From Argyresthia goedartella (taxonomy: Eukaryota; Arthropoda; Insecta; Lepidoptera; Argyresthiidae): a stretch of 64,000 nt of DNA. Below the pieces are notes generated by a model. The model was given only the letters and a program-made list of their open reading frames with translations. It ran no database searches and was not told where the DNA came from. Position 1 is the stretch's first letter; each line of letters opens with the position of its first letter. The position numbers and the translations under genes were made by a program. The DNA lies in the NCBI GenBank assembly GCA_949825045.1, contig OX463815.1, positions 30,495,356 to 30,559,355 of the forward strand, in the 5' to 3' direction. This document shows, in pieces, positions 11,946 through 26,900 of this stretch.

Positions 11946-14900
11946 CTATTCCATCGCGTCACCAGGGCTGGTGACCACGCAGGGCTCATAGGTCCACTTG
12001 GGGAACATGCGTTTGTAAAGATTCAGTAGCACGGTGTCTTGCGATCTAAGTTGGCCGTCGAACACGCATTTCATGTGCCCGTGGGTACCTGCAAGGAGGG
12101 GACACTTTAATTCCATAGCGTCACGACTTATCCCATACGGGGTGGCAGAGGCACAATAGTGCCCGCGTTTAGCCAGTAGACAGGAGGCTAGCCCATCGCC
12201 GGAGCTATGGAGATTGACGGTTCTCCATCACCGTTAGAACATCTTATTGGTACATGGTCAGCCGCGTGAAACCCCAGACCGTTCGTACTGTCTAAGTTAA
12301 GTTGAGATGGCACTATTGTAGTCGATAGTTACCAAAAAAGCACATTACAAAATGAAGGTTGAATATGATTACCATTTTATTTAACAAATAAAAATCAAAT
12401 GAATCTATGATCTCATAACATAACAAAAACATTTACATATAGGCACATACATTGCTTCTGGCCACACACCAGGATAACCTGTTTCTTGGGTACCAGAAAT
12501 AGCGACGTCACACACATATAAACATCCAAGAAGCAGGGACCTCTCGCATGGTAGCCAGAGCCACAACAGCTGCGCCACAGAGGCCGTCATCATCGCTAGA
12601 AACACTAAAAATTTCAACAAAAAAATAATAATGATTTGGTGTAATTGTTGGCTATTTTTAGGCTTGTTTTATTAGGGACATGATTCCCAAAAGGGGTATT
12701 CAGAGCAGAAGGAACTTATGATCCCACAGATACGTCCATCAAAATATAAAGAGCCAAGTTATATATGTGTACAAAACGGTCACTCTGTGCAACTCGCTGG
12801 CATGCAATAACTCCACCAAGCCAGCTAGACGCCTGTCAGGCATCTTCCTTTTCAAATCTAAATGTCTTTATTTCTGTAGATAATAACAAATATAACAGAA
12901 ACAGTCTCGGGCAACAGAAACACGCATTCTGTGAAATTTTCAACTCTAGGTTCATGAGATAGGACTGCAACAAATAATGAACTACGTGAGATTTACACGT
13001 GTTTCTATATCCCAACCTCTGCAAGTTGCCTCATCATCGTCATTTAAATATAATCGAAGTGGTGGGTCAGGGTAGTTAAAGGATAAAGGGGACTTCGCTT
13101 CGCTCACCCCCAGCGAAGCGAAGTCCCCTATATCATTCGTGTTAGGTTCAACATGTAAGAACAACAGAGTCCAACAATATTTGTATTTTATGTTTTTCAA
13201 GTTGCTGTTTTAATGTTTGTAGTCGCGCAATTCATTAATAGTGTCAGAAGATGCCAATATCTCTAGTCGCGCACATTTTTTGTCGCTATTCAGTGAGGCA
13301 AACAATATTTTTGCCAAGCAAATACCAACTTTACAGTTATACGTTTCAATACTACCGTATACATTTTACATATGAATTATGATATAAATGTGTGTGTGTG
13401 TCATGAGACGGAAGATTCCTGATAGGTGTCTAGTTGGCTTGGTGGCGTAGTACAGATATTGTGATCGTATTGTAACTAAGACAATCATTTACCTAATGGT
13501 TCCTTGATGTGTCCAATACGTCCGTGCTTGGTCCGGAGCTTGCACGGCTTGAAGTAGGTGACGTCATCGCGGTTGAAGAACATGAATCGCATCACAGCCG
13601 ACTTCGTATGCACCTGCAGGTAACGTCAAATCAGTAGGTGACCTCCCCGTCTGACTTTAATAATCTGAATGATATGACGCTTCGAGGGCGAGAGCGAACG
13701 AGAGGGAGGGGAAACGCGTTCCTCAAGGGGGCCAAGTTTACTTAGTGCCGTAGTGCGAAGATTTCGACGTATCAAAACAGGAAATGAGTAAAGTTATTTT
13801 TATTTCTTTGTATTTGGGACTCTAGAACGCTCGATGCGCTTACTTGCTCAGTGCGTGTTGCACGTTAGTAAAGAGTAAATTATGGAGTGGAACCGCTAAG
13901 TGAGATGAGCTTACCTTATATGGATGACCAGAGAGAACTATTCTCTTGATGACGAGTCTGTCGGGGTTGCAGGACAGCAGCACTCCTGACGCGACCAACT
14001 GGAGCTTTGTATTTTTCTTTTCCTAAAACAATTTTACAACAAACTTATCTTTTTCATTTCATGTTTGACTTGTGACTCGTATATATTAAATGAATGGCAG
14101 CCAGTAGCCACCATCATTATGATGGAACATAAATATGCTGCTGTTGATGTGTTTAGTAACAGCATTACCGTAGGTCTAGTATTACCTTAAAACAGAGTAC
14201 TGACGACGGACTGAACTGAATGGGAGCGTAAAACGAAGCGACGCATGTTGAAGCTGGTTGGAAGAATCTTTCGTACTGAAAAGAAAACGCAAGCATATTA
14301 ACCAATTACCGAAATAGCATAATTTAAAGCACCCCTACCACCCTCGCCCCTTTTTCCACTTGTGTGGGCAGAATTTCGAAAATCTCGAACTTTGCCGATT
14401 GCCTCTAATGTTCAACTTCCTGCCACATTAACAGATTCATAGGTCAAGTATTTTTATGGGATTTTTGTTAAATCAGTTACATAGTTGACGTCTCTACCTA
14501 TCTGCAAAATTTCAGCTTCATAAGTCAAGTAGTTTTTGATTTTCATACAAATTTCAACGGCCTATTTCCCCACTTTAGGGGATGAATTTCGCCAAAACCC
14601 TTCTTAGTGCTACCCTACGCATTATAAGGAACCCCTGGATCATGCTTGATGATGGATGAAGCTTTATGACTCTAGGACCAACATTTTAGGCTTTGCGTTG
14701 TGCATTGATATATCAGTCACAGAGGACTTTAAATTTTATAATACCTTATGTTTACTTCCATTCGTGTGCTGACTGAACACCGGATTCACAATCATCCTCC
14801 GGTACCCAACTTGGAGTATCAACCGCTCCTTGCTCTTGATCGGCTCGTCGCTAGCGCCGGTCCGTTTCAGCACAACATTCATGAGAGACATCTTGTGTTC

Positions 14901-17900
14901 GTGCGGTAGGAGGCCGAAGCAGGAGATTGGGGCGTTGGGCGAGCCGGTCCGGTACGCCTTCCAGAGGTCTTGTCGGACTGACTTGACGTGGATCGTGACG
15001 TAGAAACCGTACTGGAATTAGAATGGAATTGTGACTGTTAATTCGTTATCTATAGCCTTCTACACCAAACTGTACAGCCGGCCTTACGGTGACACATCAT
15101 TCATTTGATGATACATGCATACAGGTATAGCGGTCCAGTCCTGTCAGATTAAGTTGCCACATACAGTCCATTGTTGTAAGTGACAACTGTATTAGGACGT
15201 AGTCTGGATTCACACTAAGTCATACATAATCCAGTTGCCACATATATGTAGTCCATTCTTGTAAGTGACAACTGGATTAAGACGTAGGGTGGATTCACAC
15301 TAAGTCATACATAATCCAGTTGCCACATATATGTCGTCCATTGTTGTAAGTGAGAACTGGATTAGGACATAGTGTGGATTCACACTAAGTCATACATAAT
15401 CCAGTTGCCACATATATGTAGTCCATTCTTGTACGTGAAAACTGAATAAGGACATAGTCTGGATTCACACAAAAAGTCATACATAATCCAGTTGCCACAT
15501 ATAGTCCATTGTTGTAAGTGACAACAGTTTTAGGACGTAGTCTGGATTCACACTAAGTCATACATAATCCAGTTGCCACATATATGTCGTCCATTGTTGT
15601 AAGTGAGAACTGGATTTGGACATAGTGTGGATTCACACTAAGTCATACATAATCCAGTTGCCACATATATGTAGTCCATTCTTGTACGTGAAAACTGAAT
15701 AAGGACATAGTCTGGATTCACACAAAAAGTCATACATAATCCAGTTGCCACATATAGTCCATTGTTGTAAGTGACAACAGTTTTAGGACGTAGTCTGGAT
15801 TCACACTAAGTCATATATAATCCAGTTGCCACATATAGTCCATTGTTGTAAGTGACAACTGTTTTAGGACGTAGTCTGGATTCACACTAAGTCATATATA
15901 ATCCAGTTGCCACATATAGTCCATTGTTGTAAGTGACAACTGTATTAGGACGTAGTCTGGATTCAAACTAAGTCATATATAATCCAGTTGCCACATATAG
16001 TCCATTGTTGTAAGTGACAACTGTATTAGGACGTAGTCTGGATTCACACTAAGTCATACATAATCCAGTTGCCACATATAGTCCATTGTTGTAAGTGACA
16101 ACTGTTTTAGGACGTAGTCTGGATTCACACTAAGTCATATATAATCCAGTTGCCACATATATGTAGTCCATTCTTGTAAGTGACAACTGGATTAAGACGT
16201 AGGGTGGATTCACACTAAGTCATACATAATCCAGTTGCCACATATATGTCGTCCATTGTTGTAAGTGACAACTGGATTAAGACGTAGGGTGGATTCACAC
16301 TAAGTCATACATAATCCAGTTGCCACATATATGTCGTCCATTGTTGTAAGTGAGAACTGGATTAGGACATAGTGTGGATTCACACTAAGTCATACATAAT
16401 CCAGTTGCCACATATATGTAGTCCATTCTTGTACGTGAAAACTGAATAAGGACATAGTCTGGATTCACACAAAAAGTCATACATAATCCAGTTGCCACAT
16501 ATAGTCCATTGTTGTAAGTGACAACAGTTTTAGGACGTAGTCTGGATTCACACTAAGTCATACATAATCCAGTTGCCACATATATGTCGTCCATTGTTGT
16601 AAGTGAGAACTGGATTAGGACATAGTGTGGATTCACACTAAGTCATACATAATCCAGTTGCCACATATATGTAGTCCATTCTTGTACGTGAAAACTGAAT
16701 AAGGACATAGTCTGGATTCACACAAAAAGTCATACATAATCCAGTTGCCACATATAGTCCATTGTTGTAAGTGACAACAGTTTTAGGACGTAGTCTGGAT
16801 TCACACTAAGTCATATATAATCCAGTTGCCACATATAGTCCATTGTTGTAAGTGACAACTGTTTTAGGACGTAATCTGGATTCACACTAAGTCATATATA
16901 ATCCAGTTGCCACATATAGTCCATTGTTGTAAGTGACAACTGTTTTAGGACGTAGTCTGGATTCACACTAAGTCATATATAATCCAGTTGCCACATATAG
17001 TCCATTGTTGTAAGTGACAACTGTATTAGGACGTAGTCTGGATTCACACTAAGTCATACATAATCCAGTTGCCACATATAGTCCATTGTTGTAAGTGACA
17101 ACTGTTTTAGGACGTAGTCTGGATTCACACTAAGTCATATATAATCCAGTTGCCACATATATGTAGTCCATTCTTGTAAGTGACAACTGGATTAAGACGT
17201 AGAGTGGATTCACACTAAGTCATACATAATCCAGTTGCCACATATATGTCGTCCATTGTTGTAAGTGACAACTGGATTAAGACGTAGGGTGGATTCACAC
17301 TAAGTCATACATAATCCAGTTGCCACATATATGTCGTCCATTGTTGTAAGTGAGAACTGGATTAGGACATAGTGTGGATTCACACTAAGTCATACATAAT
17401 CCAGTTGCCACATATATGTAGTCCATTCTTGTACGTGAAAACTGAATAAGGACATAGTCTGGATTCACACAAAAAGTCATACATAATCCAGTTGCCACAT
17501 ATAGTCCATTGTTGTAAGTGACAACAGTTTTAGGACGTAGTCTGGATTCACACTAAGTCATACATAATCCAGTTGCCACATATATGTCGTCCATTGTTGT
17601 AAGTGAGAACTGGATTAGGACATAGTGTGGATTCACACTAAGTCATACATAATCCAGTTGCCACATATATGTAGTCCATTCTTGTACGTGAAAACTGAAT
17701 AAGGACATAGTCTGGATTCACACAAAAAGTCATACATAATCCAGTTGCCACATATAGTCCATTGTTGTAAGTGACAACAGTTTTAGGACGTAGTCTGGAT
17801 TCACACTAAGTCATACATAATCCAGTTGCCACATATATGTCGTCCATTGTTGTAAGTGAGAACTGGATTAGGACATAGTGTGGATTCACACTAAGTCATA

Positions 17901-20900
17901 CATAATCCAGTTGCCACATATATGTAGTCCATTCTTGTACGTGAAAACTGAATAAGGACATAGTCTGGATTCACACAAAAAGTCATACATAATCCAGTTG
18001 CCACATATAGTCCATTGTTGTAAGTGACAACAGTTTTAGGACGTAGTCTGGATTCACACTAAGTCATATATAATCCAGTTGCCACATATAGTCCATTGTT
18101 GTAAGTGACAACTGTTTTAGGACGTAGTCTGGATTCACACTAAGTCATATATAATCCAGTTGCCACATATATGTAGTCCATTCTTGTAAGTGACAACTGG
18201 ATTAAGACGTAGAGTGGATTCACACTAAGTCATACATAATCCAGTTGCCACATATATGTCGTCCATTGTTGTAAGTGACAACTGGATTAAGACGTAGGGT
18301 GGATTCACACTAAGTCATACATAATCCAGTTGCCACATATATGTCGTCCATTGTTGTAAGTGAGAACTGGATTAGGACATAGTGTGGATTCACACTAAGT
18401 CATACATAATCCAGTTGCCACATATATGTAGTCCATTCTTGTACGTGAAAACTGAATAAGGACATAGTCTGGATTCACACAAAAAGTCATACATAATCCA
18501 GTTGCCACATATAGTCCATTGTTGTAAGTGACAACAGTTTTAGGACGTAGTCTGGATTCACACTAAGTCATACATAATCCAGTTGCCACATATATGTCGT
18601 CCATTGTTGTAAGTGAGAACTGGATTAGGACATAGTGTGGATTCACACTAAGTCATACATAATCCAGTTGCCACATATATGTAGTCCATTCTTGTACGTG
18701 AAAACTGAATAAGGACATAGTCTGGATTCACACAAAAAGTCATACATAATCCAGTTGCCACATATAGTCCATTGTTGTAAGTGACAACAGTTTTAGGACG
18801 TAGTCTGGATTCACACTAAGTCATATATAATCCAGTTGCCACATATAGTCCATTGTTGTAAGTGACAACTGTTTTAGGACGTAGTCTGGATTCACACTAA
18901 GTCATATATAATCCAGTTGCCACATATAGTCCATTGTTGTAAGTGACAACTGTATTAGGACGTAGTCTGGATTCAAACTAAGTCATATATAATCCAGTTG
19001 CCACATATAGTCCATTGTTGTAAGTGACAACTGTATTAGGACGTAGTCTGGATTCACACTAAGTCATACATAATCCAGTTGCCACATATAGTCCATTGTT
19101 GTAAGTGACAACTGTTTTAGGACGTAGTCTGGATTCACACTAAGTCATATATAATCCAGTTGCCACATATAGTCCATTGTTGTAAGTGACAACTGTATTA
19201 GGACGTAGTCTGGATTCACACAAAAAGTCATACATAATCCAGTTGCCACATATAGTCCATTGTTGTAAGTGACAACAGTTTTAGGACGTAGTCTGGATTC
19301 ACACTAAGTCATATATAATCCAGTTGCCACATATAGTCCATTGTTGTAAGTGACAACTGTTTTAGGACGTAGTCTGGATTCACACTAAGTCATATATAAT
19401 CCAGTTGCCACATATAGTCCATTGTTGTAAGTGACAACTGTATAAGGACGTAGTCTGGATTCAAACTAAGTCATATATAATCCAGTTGCCACATATAGTC
19501 CATTGTTGTAAGTGACAACTGTATTAGGACGTAGTCTGGATTCACACTAAGTCATACATAATCCAGTTGCCACATATAGTCCATTGTTGTAAGTGACAAC
19601 TGTTTTAGGACGTAGTCTGGATTCACACTAAGTCATATATAATCCAGTTGCCACATATAGTCCATTGTTGTAAGTGACAACTGTATTAGGACGTAGTCTG
19701 GATTTACACTAAGTCATACATAATCTAGTTGCCACATATATTCCATTGTTGTAAGTGTCAACTAGATTAGGACGTAGTCTGGATTCACACTAAGTCATAC
19801 ATAATCCAGTTGCCACATATATGTAGTCCATTCTTGTAAGTGACAACTGGATTAAGACGTAGTGTGGATTCACACTAAGTCATACATAATCCAGTTGCCA
19901 CATATATGTCGTCCATTGTTGTAAGTGAGAACTGGATTAGGACATAGTGTGGATTCACACTAAGTCATACATAATCCAGTTGCCACATATATGTAGTCCA
20001 TTCTTGTACGTGAAAACTGGATAAGGACGTAGTGTGGATTCACACAAAAAGTCATACATAATCCAGTTGTCACATATAGTCCATTGTTGTAAGTGACAAC
20101 AGTTTTAGGACGTAGTCTGGATTCACACTAAGTCATATATAATCCAGTTGCCACATATAGTCCATTGTTGTAAGTGAAAACTGTATTAGGACGTAGTCTG
20201 GATTCAAACTAAGTCATACATAATCCAGTTGCCACATATAGTCCATTGTTGTAAGTGACAACAGTTTTAGGACGTAGTCTGGATTCACACTAAGTCATAC
20301 ATAATCCAGTTGCCATATATAGTCCATTGTTGTAAGTGACAACTGTATTAGGACGTAGCCTGGATTCACACTAAGTCATACATTATCCAGTTGCCACATA
20401 TAGTCCATTGTTGTAAGTGACAACTGTATTAGGACGTAGTCTGGATTCACACTAAGTCATACATAATCCAGTTGCCACATATATTCCATTGTTGTAAGTG
20501 TCAACTAGATTAGGATGTAGCCTGGATTCACACTAAGTCATACATAATCCAGTTGCCACATATAGTCCATTGTTGTAAGTGACAACTGTATTAGGACGTA
20601 GTCTGGATTCACACTAAGTCATACATAATCCAGTTGCCACATATATTCCATTGTTGTAAGTGTCAACTACATTAGGACGTAGTCTGGATTCACACTAAGT
20701 CATATATAATCCAGTTGCCACATATAGTCCATTGTTGTAAGTGACATTTATAGCCCCTCTCTTCGAATCGACTATTTTAACTCTTTTGAAACCCTTCTCA
20801 GTGACTTGACTCCTCTTTATAGCGACACCCTAATTCTCGGCGACTTCAACACTTGCCTTCTCAAGAATAACGGTCGCTCAGCGAAGCTGAATTCTCTTGT

Positions 20901-23900
20901 AAGTTCATTTAACATGCATATCCTTCCTCTAGAGGCCACTCACTTTCAACCACACTGCACCCCCTCTCTTCTAGATCTAATGATAACTTCTGACATGTCT
21001 AAGGTTGCTGCGCATGGCCAACTTAACGCCCCTTTCTCCTATCACAATCTTATTTACCTCTCTTATAAGATAAAGCCTCCCAAGCGTGCAGCTAAATTCC
21101 TTGACATTCGTAGCTTCAAGGGCATGGATATAACCTCCCTTAATTCAGACGCCTCCTCTGTCGACTGGTCGCCTGTCTACGGTAGTGAGACCATTGATGA
21201 CAAAGTACGGAACTTCAACTCTATTGTCCTGAGCTTGTTTGATAAGCATGCTCCGGTCAAGAGGGTTAAAGTGAAGCATCTTCCTGCACCGTGGCTTACT
21301 GACACCATTAAGGGTCTGATGGCTAAGAGAAACCGTGCCAAGTCTAGATATAAGAGGGATCCGACCGACGAGAATCTTTTAATTTTCAAACGCCTCCGTA
21401 ATCGTTGCACTCGCCTGTGTCGTGATTCTAAACGCCGTCATATCTACGAATGTATCGAGAGCTATACTCCAGCACAGGTCTGGAAGTTCCTGAAGACCCT
21501 TGGTGTTGGTAAGTCACAGGAATTGGCAGCCGGAAATGTCGATCTCCGGGGTCTCAATAGTTTCTTTGCAACTCCCCCTGTCGCGATAGACTCCCTCGTC
21601 AAGGATGCAACCCTTCGTAACCTACGGTCCAAGGCATCATCCCTCACCTCAGCATTTAATTTCATCCCTGTCGGAATCGGCGCAGTCAGGAGGGCAATAC
21701 TGGCAATCTCGTCGAAGGCCATAGGTGAGGACAAGATATGTTCGCAGATGATAACAACTATCATTGATGTACTGTTACCTCTCATCACCCACATAATTAA
21801 TGTGTCGCTTGACCAATGTTGCTACCCCAGCCAGTGGAAATTGGCACTTGTGATTCCCCTCCCCAAAACGTCTAATCCCGCCTTCTTTAAAGATTTCCGT
21901 CCCATTTCTATTCTGCCTATCCTCTCCAAAGTCCTGGAATCAATTGTCCACTCCCAACTCTCCTTCTACCTTTCCTCAAAAATGTTACTGAATCCCCACC
22001 AATCAGGTTTCAGGCCGGGTCACAGCACTACCTCAGCACTGCTCAAAGTCACTGACGACATTCAATTAGCTATGGATCAAAAGCAGCTTACGGTCCTTAC
22101 ACTGCTTGATTTCAGTAGCGCCTTTAACTGCGTCGATTTCGATATACTAGTCGAAATTTTAAAGTCACTTAATGTCTCCTCGCACTCTGCTCGCTGGTTT
22201 GACTCCTACCTGAGAGACCGCCAGCAACGCATTAAGTCTGAGGAGATCTCAACGGACTGGTGTGATCTCTCCGCAGGTGTTCCGCAGGGAGGCATCCTTT
22301 CTCCTCTCCTCTTCTCGGTATTCATTAACTCCATCTCTGACGTTCTTACCTCTTCTTATCATCTGTACGCAGAGGACCTTCAAATATATCGGCACTTCTC
22401 TCCGTGTGATGTGAATCTGACAGTAGAGGCGTTGAATGCTGATCTCGATAACATCAGGAAATGGGCTACCTCTTATGGTCTGCTTGTCAACCCGGGCAAA
22501 TCGCAGGCCATGATTTTGGGTACTCGTCACTCTCATAACCTAGTTCAGAAAATGCCCGTCGACCCTATAGTGTATGATGGTAACATAATCTCATACAGCG
22601 AGAAGGCCAAGAATCTTGGGGTTGTATTTGATAAAGTGTTGTCCTGGTCGCCCCATGTTTGTGAGGTCAGCAGACGAGTCTTTGCGTCATTTCACTCCCT
22701 ACGGAGATTGCAGCACTTCCTGCCACAGCAGACTAAAATCACCCTTGCCCAGTCCCTCCTACTACCTTTAATCGACTATGCAGATGTTTGCTGGATCGGT
22801 GCGAACGAAGAACAACTGAACAAACTCGAACGACTTCAAAACCTCGGGATTCGGTTTGTCTTCGGGCTGCGCAAGTATGACCATGTCTCACAGTATCGCA
22901 AGGAGTTGGGGTGGCTTCCGATCCGCCTTCGTCGTGATATGCACGTTCTCTCCTATCTGTTCAACATTTTGCGAAACCCCCGCTACCCCTCATATCTTCG
23001 AGAACGTTTCGAGTTTATTTCCTCCAGGCATAGCAACCGGAGATCCCACACGATGTCTCTTCTCTCTACTCCTCGGCATAACACTGCCGCTTACAAACAC
23101 TCGTTTAGGTTAACGGCGATCCGACTGTGGAACGCACTTCCCTGCGCTATTAGAGATAGTCCCTCAATTTTCACTTTTAAGACAAGATTGAAAGAGCATT
23201 TCCTTTCTCTTTCGTGATAGGTACTTTTATATATGTATATATAAGTAGTATATGTTTGATATATATAAAAATTTTTGCTTTTGTATTTTATTTAGTATAT
23301 ATCATGTATTAAATTATTATGTTTTAGTTGTAAACAATTAGATGTACAGTTTTATTGCGCACTAGGACTCTCCTGTTGCACAATTTTTCCTGTCCTACCT
23401 AGGTTTGCTGGTAGAAATCTCTCTTTAGAGATAAGCTCGCCTTTGCTCATAAAATGTTTTGTTACCTTACTATTTCTATAAGATTTCTGTGCAATAAAGA
23501 ATATGAATATGACAACTGTATTAGGACGTAGTCTGGATTCACACTAAGTCATACATAATCCAGTTGCCCCATATATTCCATTGTTGTAAGTGTCAACTAG
23601 ATTAGGATGTAGTGTGGATTCACACTAAGTCATACATAATCCAGTTGCCACATATATGTAGTCCATTGTTGTAAGTGACAACTGGATTAAGACGTAGTCT
23701 GGATTCACACTAAGTCATACATAATCCAGTTGCCACATATATTCCATTGTTGTAAGTGTCAACTAGATTAGGATGTAGTGTGGATTCACACTAAGTCATA
23801 CATAATCCAGTTGCCACATATATGTCGTCCATTGTTGTAAGTGAGAACTGGATTAGGACATAGTGTGGATTCACACAAAAAGTCATACATAATCCAGTTG

Positions 23901-26900
23901 CCACATATATGTAGTCCATTCTTGTACGTGACAACTGGATTAGGACGTAGTGTGGATTCACACAAAGTCATACATAATCCAGTTGCTACATATATGTAGT
24001 CCATTGTTGAACGTGACAACTGGATTAGGACGTAGTGTGGATTCACAATAAGTCATACATAATCCAGTTGCCACTTATATGTAGTCCATTCTTGTGAGTG
24101 ACAACTGGATTAGGACGTAGTGTGGATTCACACTAAGTCATACATAATCCAGTTGCCACATATATGTCGTCCATTGTTGTAAGTGAGAACTGGATTAGGA
24201 CATAGTGTGGATTCACACTAAGTCATATATAATCCAGTTGCCACATATATGTAGTCCATTCTTGTACGTGAAAACTGGATAAGGACGTAGTGTGGATTCA
24301 CACAAAAAGTCATACATAATCCAGTTGCCACATATATGTAGTCCATTCTTGTACGTGACAACTGGATTAGGACGTAGTGTGGATTCACACAAAGTCATAC
24401 ATAATCCAGTTGCTACATATATGTAGTCCATTGTTGAACGTGACAACTGGATTAGGACGTAGTGTGGATTCACAATAAGTCATACATAATCCAGTTGCCA
24501 CATATATGTAGTCCATTCTTGTGAGTGACAACTGGATTAGGACGTAGTGTGGATTCACACAAAGTCATACATAATCCAGTTGCCACATATATGTCGTCCA
24601 TTGTTGTAACTGAGAACTGGATTAGGACGTAGTGTGGATTCACACTAAGTCATACATAATCCAGTTGCCACATATATGTAGTCCATTCTTGTACGTGAAA
24701 ACTGGATAAGGACGTAGTGTGGATTCACACAAAAAGTCATACATAATCCAGTTGCCACATACATAGTCAGGTCATAAGTTCTGTCACATGTGCAATATGA
24801 AATAATTTAGACATGTTTATTATTTATGTAAACATTTATATAGCAAAATGAACTTAATAAAACATAGATTCTTATGGTAATAAAGTTTATTCAAAATGAC
24901 CCCCGCGATTTTGAATACAGGCCTTTATTCTGCGAGGCCAGTAGTCTATCGCAGCACGAACGAGGTCCATGTCAATATCGGCGGCTGCCTTAATCAAGGA
25001 TGCCTTGAGTGACTCCGTACAAAACAACTCCACGCTAAACAATATGGTTTCACTAGGGGTAAATCGACTACGGATGCAGGTATTACCCTTGTATCTCATA
25101 TTTATTCTGCATGGGAGGCCGCACAGGATGCTATCGGAGTTTTTTGCGACCTGTCGAAGGCGTTTGATTGTGCTGATCATAATACGCTATTAATTAAATT
25201 AAATCATTACGGAGTTAGAAATAAAGCGTTGGATCTACTAAGATCATACCTAAGCAATAGAATTCAAAAGGCAGAAGTTAACGGCGTAAAATCTGATGGA
25301 TCGGGTGTTAAAATTGGCGTTCCACAAGGTTCCATATTAGGCCCTTTCTTATTCCTGGTATATATTAATGATCTGCCTTTCATGGTGGAGAAATTAACTG
25401 ACATAGTGTTGTTTGCTGATGATACTTCAATGGTCTTCAAAATTGAAAGACAAAAAGGAGATTTTGATGATGTTAATGGTGTATTGTCTTTAACCTTGAA
25501 TTGGTTCACAGTTAATAATTTATTGTTAAACGCTTGTAAAACCAAGTGTATCAAATTCTCACTTCCAAATGTCAGGCAAGTTGAGACCAGTTTGGTGTTA
25601 GACAACAGCACGTTAGAATTGGTAAATGATACGAAGTTTCTTGGAATAACCATTGATACCAAATTGCAGTGGGGACCCCACATAGATAAATTGGCTGGTA
25701 AATTAAGTTCTGCGGCTTACGCTGTTAGGAACATCAGACAAAGCACGGATGTGGCTACATCTAGGCTAGTATATTTTAGTTACTTTCATAGTGTGATGTC
25801 CTATGGTATCTTGTTGTGGGGGAAAGCAGCGGATATTCAAACTATTTTTATTTTACAGAAAAGAGCTATTCGAGCAATTTATAATTTAAAACGAACAGAC
25901 TCCTTAAGAGAGCTTTTTAAAGAAATTGACATACTAACAGTAGCTAGTCAATTTATTTTTGAAAATATAATGTATGTACGCAAGAACCTTAAAACATTTT
26001 CCAAACTTAGCGACAGCTGTAATGTTAACCTAAAAAATAATCACAGACTATGTGCGCCCCGTTTTAGACTCGCGAAGGTTAGCAATTCTTTCAAGGGTCA
26101 GTGCATTCTCTACTACAATAAGATACCTCTGGAGATTTTGAAATTGCCATTTGAGCAATTTAAAAACCATGTTAAAGCGACTTTGTCGAAAAAGGGATAT
26201 TACAATGTTCAAGATTACTTAAATGACAGGACTGTATGGGGTTAATCTGGCTCAACACAGACCTTGCTGTTAATAATTTTGTAATTATTTATTCCTGCTT
26301 ATTATTGATAACAATTAAATTTTTCATATTTGTATTAGTTAAGCACAACCTATTTTTAAAAGAGATCTAAAAATAAATCTGTGGGAGTTTCTACGCCCTT
26401 CTTCTCCCACAGTGGTCCAATGTAGAGAAGAGGCAAAAAATGACGTTTGCTAAGTATATGTAAATATCTACAGTAATAAAGTACTTTGACTATTGACTAT
26501 TGACTATTGACTCCAAATCAGGATGAGGCTTTGAGCAGGCCTTTTCCTCCAAGTGTTGCCATATCTTGTAATCTAACGGACTCAAATCTGGACTGGAGGA
26601 GGGCCAGTCTTCGTGCCGGATGAAGTCGATTTCACGCGCCGCCAGCCAGTCTTGTGTGCTTTTCGCTCTATGAGCTGGCGCAGAATCTTGTTGGAATACC
26701 CAGTGCCTGTTATTAAACATGGTATGAGAAACAGGTTCCACAAGGTTCTTGAGGACTGTATTTTGATACACAACTGCATTCGTTTTTACGCCTTTCTCAC
26801 AAAAATGTACCTCAGTTAAGCCCCAATAAGAGACTCCCAACCAAACCATGAGCGAGGATGGAAAATGACCTTGTTGGACACGCGGAATACGGTTGCTCGC

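Noticed and set aside
23786..24473. Two near-identical 86-residue minus-strand open frames
   Set aside because: They are translations of duplicated satellite monomers, with no start context and no homology to a protein.
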